The notes below the pieces were generated by a model, which saw only the letters and a program-made list of their open reading frames with translations, was not told the origin of the DNA and did no database searches. A stretch of 64,000 nucleotides of DNA. Source: Drosophila persimilis. Taxonomy: Eukaryota > Arthropoda > Insecta > Diptera > Drosophilidae. The DNA lies in assembly GCF_003286085.1 (NCBI RefSeq), contig NW_020825327.1, positions 62,001 through 126,000 on the forward strand, in the 5' to 3' direction. The position numbers and the translations under genes were made by a program. Positions within the stretch are counted from its first letter, which is position 1. Each line of letters begins with the position of its first letter. Below are positions 55,202-64,000 of the stretch, piece after piece.

Positions 55202-56089
55202 TCAGTCTGAAGTTTTCGCTACAATTTTAGGTCTTTGGCGTGAAAAATCCCCACCGGCCTCCTCATAGGTCAGAAACTCCTTCTTTGCCTTCTCCAGCTC
55301 TTCGGTTTCCGTGTCTTCCAGGGTCCAAGCTTCCACATCCTCGTCCTTCTGGCTATGTTCGTCGTACTGGCTGATTTGTGACATTTGGATCTCGCCTACT
55401 TGGGCCTCGCTGGATCTACTGTGCTCTTCTCCGAGGACTGTGGGAGCCAGCGCGAAGGATCTCCAGAAATCAATACCCAAGTACATGGCTTGCTCTAGGT
55501 ACGGGCATACGTAAAACAAGATCTCTTTATTTATTCCGTTATATCCTACGAAGAGTTTGGTTTTGCCGATTATGCACCTGTCTTCTCCAGAGGCTGTCTT
55601 GATGATCGAGACATAATTGTCCATTTCCACCTCGAGGTCGGCAAGTAGTTCACGGCTGCCCTTTCCTAAGACACTAACGGATGCCCCAGTATCTAGGAGT
55701 CCAGCAATCCGATGTCCTCTTATCTGCACTTCGGAAAACACTCTGGGATCGCGTCCTGCTCCTCGTCTGACTGCCTCGGCCACCTCTTTGCGAGTCTGTC
55801 GCCGTTCCTTAAATCCTGAACGGGCCTTTTGGAGTCTACGACTGACACCGCGCATCCCCTCCAGCTGCCTGTCATCAAAGATCTGGTTTCGAATTTGTAT
55901 GTATCTCCTCATCCTCTCTTCGGCCGGTATGAACTTCGAACTATTTTTATTAAATTTATTCGGGCTATTATTCTTAATTTCTATATTGATTAGTGGACCA
56001 TCGTTCATTTCTTCGCGGGCTTCTGTCCCGAGCGCTGATCTCCCGCTTTCATTATGCCCGCTCGTGCGTTTCCCGAGCAATTTGGACAC
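55202..56089 (-). CDS. Osvaldo-like protease, unit 1
   Basis: 295-codon frame. The active site is GLLDTGASVSVLG at about residues 131-143, followed by an aspartic-protease-like beta-rich stretch (LFVGYNGINKEILFYVCPYL, AMYLGIDFWRSFAL). The tail EELEKAKKEFLTYEEAG normally leads into reverse transcriptase in this lineage but here ends at a stop, with LTR sequence beyond. The amino end overlaps the gag zinc-knuckle frame, as expected for a frameshift-expressed pol. Confidence 0.75.
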   Translation of the reverse strand: MSKLLGKRTSGHNESGRSALGTEAREEMNDGPLINIEIKNNSPNKFNKNSSKFIPAEERMRRYIQIRNQIFDDRQLEGMRGVSRRLQKARSGFKERRQTRKEVAEAVRRGAGRDPRVFSEVQIRGHRIAGLLDTGASVSVLGKGSRELLADLEVEMDNYVSIIKTASGEDRCIIGKTKLFVGYNGINKEILFYVCPYLEQAMYLGIDFWRSFALAPTVLGEEHSRSSEAQVGEIQMSQISQYDEHSQKDEDVEAWTLEDTETEELEKAKKEFLTYEEAGGDFSRQRPKIVAKTSD

Positions 56090-57446
56090 GTTGGAATAAA
56101 CATTTCTGGCTTTCCGCAGCGGTAACAGAATATTTTGCGTTCCTTCGCCACGCAGTCTACCTTCGCCAGGTAAGTTTCTTCTACTATCCTTGCTTCGTCT
56201 TCATCCAGAAACTCCGTTTCCGGCTCTATCTCCTCCACTCGCTTCCCGGCTGATTGGTATTTCGGCGCAGGACGGAACGTCGACTTCTGCTCGCGTCCGC
56301 GAAAGTTGTACTCCACTTCCAGGCACTCTTCCCTCAGCTGCTCCACGTTTCGGACTCGGATCGCGTAAACGTAGCGGGCGATCTCGTCATCGAGTCCCTT
56401 CTTCAAGACTCCACCATTTCGGACTCAACCAAAGGTGTGGTGAGTCTAGCTGCCAGCCTGCGCATCGCTCTAAAGTACTCTTCCACAGATTCGCCAGATT
56501 GTTGTCGTCGCTCATGCAAGGTGCGTAGCCGCTCGAGCTCGCAACCCACTGCTCGGAACCGGGACACCAACTCGTCCTTCAAATCCTCCCATACTTCCGG
56601 AGGCCGTTCTCGGACAAATTGCCAATACCACTCCGCCGCTTGTCCTTTGACGAGATGGTGAAAGTTGTCAAGGACCTCGTCCCACGACCGTCGGTGCTTT
56701 TTACGGAGGAACTCGACCCTGAACACGAAGTCCTGCACCGTCATCTTATTTGGGTCTCCATCTCCGTCGAAGTGGATTTCCCATTTGTCGACGCGTCCCC
56801 ATCTCGCTCCTCTCCAATCATCTCTCCTTTCAAATGGTGGCAGATCTGTTGGACCTCCGCCGTCTCCTGATGTCTTCCGTCTCTGCCTTCCAGCACCTGG
56901 ATCCAGGTCCGCATCGCCTATTCCTCGGCTCCAGTTCTGGCTCAACCTCGCCGGCTTCCTTGGAGGCGACTGGGAATTCCATGCGTCATCGTCCTTGCAC
57001 CTTTTGGGAATGGCCCCTGTGTTCGGCTTCTGCCTGAGGTGAGCTAGAGGCTGCTGATCGCCATTATTATCCTTGATTTCATTCTGGTTTCTTTCCAATC
57101 TCAGGTCTTGGATCAATTCCACGTTCTGGCGCAGAGGCGCCATCACCTCTGTTGTGGCCCCCATCAGCTCCATAAAGCCGCGACGGATCTCCTCCTGCAG
57201 CGTCTTACTCAGGGTATCTGCCATGCTGCCTCTCCACGTCTCCTGTGCTTGCGCTATGGCGACATTTACTGCTGAGAGAATCTCGGAGGGCAGTGCGTTC
57301 GATTGGTCTGGCAAATTCCAGCTGTCGTCTCCACGCCCCTCAGCGCACTGTGTGTCACCGCCTTGCATCTGTACTTGGAGGTTACCTGGTGGAGGAGTCC
57401 TGCGGGTCATTTTCTGCTTAGACCGCAAGTTGTACACGCTCATCAA
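56005..57446 (-). pseudogene. Osvaldo-like gag, unit 1 (two frames)
   Basis: The first frame (57446-56403, 347 codons) opens MMSVYNLRSKQKMTRRTPPP. It holds the capsid block WEIHFDGDGDPNKMTVQDFV FRVEFLRKKH and EVLDNFHHLVKGQAAEWYWQ FVRERPPEVWEDLKDELVSR, typical of Osvaldo-lineage gag. It stops at MVES; the following codons (LKKGLDDEIARYVYAIRVRN VEQLREE) continue in the -1 frame as 56406-56005. The zinc-knuckle end (CVAKERKIFCYRCGKPEMF, CPNC) has lost the first knuckle, which unit 2 retains (CGQFDHGFRDC). Confidence 0.8.
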
Positions 57447-59638
57447 CTTGGCCCTATTTTTCGCTACCTCGAACTATCCTATTTATCTTTTTATTCACTA
57501 CAATTATCTATTCTTCTTTCAGAACAATCGCATAAACACTACCTATAACGCTAACTCACTGATCTTCAGCACAAAAACACTTAATACGGCAAAACAATAC
57601 TAAGGGGGAAAGGAACCACAACTACTACTAGGGCCAACTCCGCACATGGTGTTCTACGTCTTTTCCTGTCCAACGTCTAGACTTTGCGAGCGCTGTTGAC
57701 TAATCTTATCTTCCTTGAAAGATTAAGAGTCAAGGGCGCTTACTTCCCTACAGTCGCTGTTTCCGCCTACTTCCCTACTGAATGTGCGTTGCGGGATGTT
57801 GTAGCTGCTCCGAGTGCAACGCGTGGCCGACTTCTGTCCCCACGGGCCACTCAGAACAAAAATCTCATTGAGAATCTACCCTCCCGACTCCATCCAGCGG
57901 TAAGCAGGGGAAGCGAAAAACAGAAATCTTTCTGACCATATCCTAACTTCGGGTATTTCTTTTTTCTTCTTCAGGTTCTCATTTTGCACACCAGGCACCG
58001 GGCCGGTTGCTAACTGGCTTGTGGATTCGCCTCTGCCAGTGCCAAACCAAATCCCCTCTTGAGATTTCCTGCTTTCCGTTGTCAGATAAGTGCCGAATCA
58101 TCAAACACCAAAAAGAAACTTTTTACTTTGTGGATTTTCTTTGCATCCTCAGATCCCTCAGCGCCGTGCTTCTGTGAGCCAACTCGTCGAGTCCCTCACA
58201 GGCCACCGGAACACCGATGGACCCCAGATTGCAAAATACCACTACCACACGAGATTTATCTTCTCTGCTGGATATTTATAATTTCTTCGACGTCTGTGTG
58301 ATTCGCATCCGTACTCTCCCTCTTTGATGGTAGAGCCAGGACTGCGAGTCAACTTCCCTGTCTCAGTATGGGCCCCATTATTGTTACGAACCTTTGTTTT
58401 CTTCGGGGCAAGGCCGGCTAGCCAGTCATCTCAGGGCTGGGTACTTCCCAAGCCCTCAGGTCGCACAATATACCAACTAATTGGACATCTCGAACAAATT
58501 GAAACAACAAAAGTAAACGAGAAAAAAAACTGCAAACGGACTCTACTCGACAAACAATATTACAGTAACTTCCTTCAACACAGACGTGGACCAGGTCGAG
58601 GTGTCGATGTTTTTACCTCTGACGTACCCACCCTACCTGAGATCCGAATCACGACGTTCTGGACCTCCCTGCCATGTGCAGCAGCCTTACCCCCCCGTTG
58701 CTGTGGCTCCTCTTCCCCTCATACGAAACGATTAGCAATTCATTTTCTTTCTTATAATTTTCACGTTAATTTCCTACTTTTACATGGTATCATTGCTAAA
58801 CATAGCCTGCCTTTTCATTCCCCCTTCATCTTATCATTACGGGCGGTTAATAAAAAAATAGCTAAATAGAAATAATTAATATAATAAATATAAATAAGTT
58901 ACATATATAAATAGATATAGACGGACATCAATTAGGGGATTAACATATAAATATAAATGGAGACGTTTACAAGAAATAAATAATGGGAGTAAATAAGTTA
59001 ATAAGTTTTTTTTTCAGGGTGATGGCCACTACTCCATCCTCATCCCACTCACTTTTTCTTTCAGAACAAAAAAATCATTAAATCACTATGTCCGGCGCGC
59101 ATGCTCCTCCGTTGCGGGAATTTTTTCTCTGAACCCCCTCTTGGCTTAGCTGCTCTGTTTAATGCTCCCGGGCCGTTGATCCCCATCGCTCTCTCTTCTA
59201 TCGCCCTTGAACTAGGTTCAAGGGCATGGCCTGATTCGGGCTGCTGACGGCTCTCTTTTCTTTGGGGTATGGGTGAGTTGGCTTCGGGACTCCGTTATGG
59301 GATGAGATCGGCAATCCTCTCACAACGGCTCCGGAGAGCGCGCGGAACTCCCTAACCTTTTCCCCTTAAATTAAGCCTTGCCACTCTGTTCAAACTTCTT
59401 TCCTCCTCACCACTTCTATGGGGTATCACCTATCGATGTCTTCGCATGCAATACCTAGCGAAAATTCGAGCAACCATGGCCGCGGAGAATTATTCGCAAA
59501 CATCGAAGAGTTACACGTTTCCCTAAAACTGCTGGCCTTTCCGGACATTACGGTGCCTAGGGTCTTGCAGCGCCCAACGTAGGCTTACACCCACTGATCG
59601 GATATTCCCTACGTGAGTGCGTTTTCCTCGTTTCTGAC

Positions 59639-60622
59639 TCAGACTGAAGTTTTCGCTACAATTTTAGGTCTTTGGCGTGAAAAATCCCCACCGGCCTCCT
59701 CATAGGTCAGAAACTCCTTCTTTGCCTTCTCCAGCTCTTCGGTTTCCGTGTCTTCCAGGGTCCAAGATTCCACATCCTCGTCCTCCTGGCGATGTTCGTC
59801 GTACTGGCTGATTTGTGACATTTGGATCTCGCCTACTTGGGCCTCGCTGGATCTACTGTGCTCTTCTCCGAGGACTGTGGGAGCCAGCGCGAAGGATCTC
59901 CAGAAATCAATACCCAAGTACATGGCTTGCTCTAGGTACGGGCATACGTAAAACAAGATCTCTTTATTTATTCCGTTATATCCTACGAAGAGTTTGGTTT
60001 TGCCGATTATGCACCTGTCTTCTCCAGAGGCTGTCTTGATGATCGAGACATAATTGTCCATTTCCACCTCGAGGTCGGCAAGTAGTTCACGGCTGCCCTT
60101 TCCTAAGACACTAACGGATGCCCCAGTATCTAGGAGTCCAGCAATCCGATGTCCTCTTATCTGCACTTCGGAAAACACTCTGGGATCACGTCCTGCTCCT
60201 CGTCTGACTGCCTCGGCCACCTCTTTGCGAGTCTGTCGCCTTTCCTTAAATCTGGAACGGGCCTTTTGGAGTCTACGACTGACACCGCGCATCCCCTCCA
60301 GCTGCCTGTCATCAAAGATCTGGTTTCGAATTTGTATGTATCTCCTCATCCTCTCTTCGGCCGGTATGAACTTCAAACTATTTTTATTAAATTTATTCGG
60401 GCTATTATTCTTAATTTCTATATTGATTAGTGGACCATCGTTCATTTCTTCGCGGGCTTCTGTCCCGAGCGCTGATCTCCCGCTTTCATCATGCCCGCTC
60501 GTGCGTTTCCCGAGCAATTTGGACACGTTGGAGTAAACGTTTCTGGCTTTCCGCAGCGGTAACAGAATATTTTGCGTTCCTTCGCCACGCAGTCTCGGAA
60601 CCCGTGGTCGAACTGGCCGCAA
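59639..60622 (-). CDS. Osvaldo-like protease, unit 2
   Basis: The 327-codon frame is longer at the start than unit 1 because the knuckle region is complete. LDTGAS active site, same LGIDFWRSFAL block and same stop after KIVAKTS. Only scattered substitutions from unit 1 (for example DEHRQEDEDVES against DEHSQKDEDVEA). Confidence 0.75.
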   Translation of the reverse strand: MRPVRPRVPRLRGEGTQNILLPLRKARNVYSNVSKLLGKRTSGHDESGRSALGTEAREEMNDGPLINIEIKNNSPNKFNKNSLKFIPAEERMRRYIQIRNQIFDDRQLEGMRGVSRRLQKARSRFKERRQTRKEVAEAVRRGAGRDPRVFSEVQIRGHRIAGLLDTGASVSVLGKGSRELLADLEVEMDNYVSIIKTASGEDRCIIGKTKLFVGYNGINKEILFYVCPYLEQAMYLGIDFWRSFALAPTVLGEEHSRSSEAQVGEIQMSQISQYDEHRQEDEDVESWTLEDTETEELEKAKKEFLTYEEAGGDFSRQRPKIVAKTSV

Positions 60623-61901
60623 GGTTTGTTCGCCAGGTAAGTTTCTTCTACTATCCTTGCTTCGTCTTCATCCAGAAACTCCGTTTCCGGCTCTATCTCC
60701 TCCACTCGCTTCCCGGCTGATTGGTATTTCGGCGCAGGACGGAACGTCGACTTCTGCTCGCGTCCGCGAAAGTTGTACTCCACTTCCAGGCACTCTTCCC
60801 TCAGCTGCTCCACGTTTCGGACTCGGATCGCGTAAACGTAGCGGGCGATCTCGTCATCGAGTCCCTTCTTCAAGACTCCACCATTTCGGACTCAACCAAA
60901 GGTGTGGTGAGTCTAGCTGCCAGCCTGCGCATCGCTCTAAAGTACTCTTCCACAGATTCGCCAGATTGTTGTCGTCGCTCATGCAAGGTGCGTAGCCGCT
61001 CGAACTCGCAACCCACTGCTCGGAACCGGGACACCAACTCGTCCTTCAAATCCTCCCATACTTCCGGAGGCCGTTCTCGGACAAATTGCCAATACCACTC
61101 CGCCGCTTGTCCTTTGACGAGATGGTGAAAGTTGTCAAGGACCTCGTCCCACGACCGTCGGTGCTTTTTACGGAGGAACTCGACCCTGAACACGAAGTCC
61201 TGCACCGTCATCTTATTTGGGTCTCCATCTCCGTCGAAGTGGATTTCCCATTTGTCGACGCGTCCCCATCTCGCTCCTCTCCAATCATCTCTCCTTTCAA
61301 ATGGTGGCAGATCTGTTGGACCTCCGCCGTCTCCTGATGTCTTCCGTCTCTGCCTTCCAGCACCTGGATCCAGGTCCGCATCGCCTATTCCTCGGCCCCA
61401 GTTCTGGCTCAACCTCGCCGGCTTCCTTGGAGGCGACTGGGAATTCCATGCGTCATCGTCCTTGGACCTTTTGGGAATGGCCCCTGTGTTCCGCTTCTGC
61501 CTGAGGTGAGCTAGAGGCTGCTGATCGCCATTATTATCCTTGATTTCATTCTGGTCTCTTTCCAATCTCAGGTCTTGGATCCATTCCACGTTCTGGCGCA
61601 AAGGCGCCATCACCTCTGTTGTGGCCCCCATCAGCTCCATAAAGCCGCGACGGATCTCCACCTGCAGCGTCTTACTCATGCTGCCTCTCCACGTCTCCTG
61701 TGCTTGCGCTATGGCGACATTTACTGCTGAGAGAATCTCGGAGGGCAGTGCGTTCGATTGGTCTGGCAAATTCCAGCTGTCGTCTCCACGCCCCTCAGCG
61801 CACTGTGTGTCACCGCCTTGCATCTGTACTTGGAGGTTACCTGGTGGAGGAGTCCTGCGGGTCATTTTCAGCTTAGACCGCAAGTTGTACACGCTCATCA
61901 A
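60442..61901 (-). pseudogene. Osvaldo-like gag, unit 2 (two frames)
   Basis: First frame 61901-60870 (343 codons), second 60873-60442 (143 codons), with the same frame break at MVES/LKKG as unit 1. The knuckles CGQFDHGFRDCVAKERKIFC and YRCGKPETFTPTCPNC are complete. A 5-residue deletion relative to unit 1 lies near WRGSMSKTLQ. Confidence 0.8.
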
Positions 61902-62836
61902 CTTGGCCCTATTTTTCCCTACCTCGAACTATCCTATTTATCTTTTTATTCACTACAATTATCTATTCTTCTTTCAGAACAATCGCATAAACACTACCTA
62001 TAACGCTAACTCACTGATCTTCAGCACAAAAACACTTAATACGGCAAAACAATACTAAGGGGGAAAGGAACCACAACTACTAATAGGGCCAACTCCGCAC
62101 ATGGTGTTCTACGTCTTTTCCTGTAAAACGGCTAGACTTTGCGAGCGCTGTTGACTAATCTTATCTTCCTTGAAAGATTAAGAGTCAAGGGCGCTCACTT
62201 CCCTACAGTCGCTGTTTCCGCCTACTTCCCTACTGAATGTTTGTTGCGGGATGTTGTAGCTGCTCCGAGTGCAACGCGTGGCCGACTTCTGTCCCCACGG
62301 GCCACTCAGAACAAAAATCTCATTGAGAATCTACCCTCCCGAATCCATCCAGCGGTAAGCAGGGGAAGCGAAAAACAGAAATCTTTCTGACCATATCCTA
62401 ACTTCGGGTATTTCTTTTTTCTTCTTCAGGTTCTCATTTTGCACACCAGGCACCGGGCCGGTTGCTAACTGGCTTGTGGATTCGCCTCTGCCAGTGCCAA
62501 ACCAAATCCCCTCCTGAGATTTCCTGCTTTCCGTTGTCAGATAAGTGCCGAATCATCAAACACCAAAAAGAAACTTTTTACTTTGTGGATTTTCTTTGCA
62601 TCCTCAGATCCCTCAGCGCCGTGCTTCTGTGAGCCAACTCGTCGAGTCCCTCACAGGCCACCGGAACACCGATGGACCCCAGATTGCAAAATACCACTAC
62701 CACACGAGATTTATCTTCTCTGCTGGATTTTTATAATTTCTTCGACGTCTGTGTGATTCGCATCCGTACTCTCCCTCTTTGATGGTAGAGCCAGGACTGC
62801 GAGTCAACTTCCCTGTCTCAGTATGGGCCCCATTAT

Positions 62837-63245
62837 TGTTACGAACCTTTGTTTTCTTCGGGGCAAGGCCGGCTAGCCAGTCATCCCAGGGCTGGGTATT
62901 TCCCAAGCCCTCAGGTCGCACAATATACCAACTAATTGGACATCTCGAACAAATTGAAACAACAAAAGTAAACGAGAAAAAAAACTGCAAACGGACTCTA
63001 CTCGACAAACAATATTACAGTAACTTCCTTCAACACAGACGTGGACCAGGTCGAGGTGTCGATGTTTTTACCTCTGACGTACCCACCCTACCTGAGATCC
63101 GAATCACGACGCTCTGGACCTCCCTGCCATGTGCAGCAGCCTTACCCCCCCTTGCTGTGGCTCCTCTTCCCCTCATACGAAACGATTAGCAATTCATTTT
63201 CTTTCTTATAATTTTCACGTTAATTTCCTACTTTTACATGGTATC
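62837..63245 (-). repeat. Osvaldo-like LTR, third copy, truncated
   Basis: TGTTACGAACCTTTG to CTTTTACATGGTATC, matching the first 409 bp of the LTRs at 53644 and 58382. It is then cut by BEL sequence. Confidence 0.85.
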
Positions 63246-63531
63246 TGGTTGTGCAAATTAGCCTGCCGTTAGGCACGATTTCTGAATGTTTTACTGATAC
63301 ATTGGAATCAGACAGACCGACAGATCCACTTGTGCCCTCAATCGACTTTCAATTATAAGTGAGTTTATTCTAAAGCGGCGCCCTCTTCATGAGCGGCTGC
63401 TGCTTGCATAGGCTCCGTTCGCAACGTATAAGAGCGCATGACATTACAATTTAAGAGCGTGATTTCATACATTTCTCTTAGGTATAATTATAGCTATATA
63501 TATATATGCAGGCAACTGATTTGCCTTAACA
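63246..63531 (-). repeat. 3' LTR of BEL element 3
   Basis: On the minus strand it starts TGTTAAGGCAAATCAGTTGC (63531) and ends ...GCACAACCA (63246), 286 bp. A GC-rich segment, CGCGGCCGA, takes the polypurine position. AATAAA-like signals are not obvious. Confidence 0.65.
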
Positions 63532-63557
63532 TCGGCCGCGTTGACAGCCTATAGGCT

Positions 63558-64000
63558 TCAATCCAATGGAATAGGCGCCAAACGATGGATCGATCGCTTG
63601 TAGACCCCGGCCTTCGTCCTAATCACGGCCACGCGAACCTTCCCGTCCGCTCCTGGGATTGCCTCCTCCACTATTCCGGTGAGCCACATTTGAGGGGGCA
63701 CGTTGTCCTCGTGAATTGTCACCACTCTGCCTGGCTCCAAGTTGGCGACCTCCTCGGACCACTTCCCTCGCTGTTGAAGGCTGAGAAGATAGTCTCTGGA
63801 CCAATCTCTCCAAAATCTTTGCTTGATGGCAGACACGAGCTGCCATCGTTGCAGATATGAGAGGCTGCTGTCTGGTCTGGGGCTGCCGCTGTCGACCACC
63901 AGTGGTCTGGAATTGAGCACGGCCTCGACGTCCACGAGAACCGTATGCAGCTCGTCCTCCTTGAGCACTGCGCTGCCCATAGCCCTGAGCAGCAGATTCT
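63558..64000 (-). pseudogene. BEL element 3 integrase C-terminus (continues beyond window)
   Basis: The minus strand reads HTVLVDVEAVLNSRPLVVDS, WQLVSAIKQRFWRDWSRDYL LSLQQRGKW, VVTIHEDNVPPQMWLTGIVE and YKRSIHRLAPIPLD-stop. These are the closing blocks of BEL integrase in correct order. The segment that normally carries LTPxHFL between the first two blocks is missing (SGSPRPDSSLSYLQRW), so the copy is internally deleted. Confidence 0.85.

Larger units (their letters stand above)
53644..58381 (-). mobile_element. Osvaldo-like gag-protease element, unit 1
   Basis: The 4738-bp unit begins with LTR sequence TGTTACGAACCTTTGTTTTC and carries protease and gag on the minus strand, then a 0.9-kb leader up to the next LTR. 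Reverse transcriptase, RNase H and integrase are absent. The LTR probably ends near 55136 (...GGTCTTGCA), making it about 1.5 kb, but no polypurine tract was recognised there. Confidence 0.75.
58382..62836 (-). mobile_element. Osvaldo-like gag-protease element, unit 2
   Basis: This 4455-bp head-to-tail repeat of unit 1 shares the central LTR. Compared with unit 1 its LTR lacks about 280 bp (the equivalent of 54262-54540) and a smaller piece near 59350. Coding frames are the same and sequence identity is very high by eye. Confidence 0.8.

Noticed and set aside
55617-57042. Long plus-strand ORFs (for example 55617-56099 and 56665-57042, repeated at 60054 and 61132)
   Set aside because: They are mirror images of the minus-strand gag and protease frames; codon content and motifs support the minus strand.

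Overview
The window reads as insect, most likely Drosophila, heterochromatin or pericentromeric DNA. One host gene is supported: cytoplasmic arginyl-tRNA synthetase (ArgRS), 5 exons on the + strand from 5600 to 26026. Almost everything else is transposable element (TE) sequence. The Drosophila assignment rests on DINE-1/INE-1 Helitron derivatives, a 17.6/297/Tom-like errantivirus, roo/BEL and Osvaldo/Ulysses-like LTR elements, and a jockey/LOA-type LINE. The DINE-1 consensus resembles what I remember from the obscura group, but the species is not determined.

Layout. 1-1010: 3' end of an errantivirus (env tail plus LTR, ATAT target site). 1.6-5.5 kb: DINE-1 pieces around decayed PIF/Harbinger elements. 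5.5-26.2 kb: ArgRS. Its first four exons lie within 1 kb, and an 18.2-kb fourth intron separates them from the 1.15-kb last exon. The intron holds a Tc1-like element with IR/DR ends, DINE-1 copies in both orientations, a LINE, a Helitron interrupted by a DD37E Tc1/mariner element, a pogo-like element, and a hAT element inserted in a DINE-1 with a perfect 8-bp target duplication. The spliced ArgRS frame is open for 664 codons, so the gene looks functional.

26.2-29.8 kb: a second DD37E copy inserted in an LTR-like repeat whose unoccupied paralogue lies at 22.5 kb, followed by a full-length DINE-1. 29.8-64 kb: a nest of LTR elements, mostly on the minus strand. They are BEL/Pao fragments, an Osvaldo/Ulysses-like gag-pol element, a plus-strand roo-like BEL element with env and a hAT in its 5' LTR, a plus-strand Ty3/gypsy element (TCTT duplication) inserted in a BEL pol, solo LTRs, LINE fragments, and a tandem array of an Osvaldo-like element that keeps only gag and protease. 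The last 750 bp is the 3' end of another BEL element that runs off the window.

Several insertions can be ordered in time because they interrupt one another. No tRNA, rRNA or CRISPR array was seen. All calls come from reading the sequence and comparing it with remembered family features; no database search was run.
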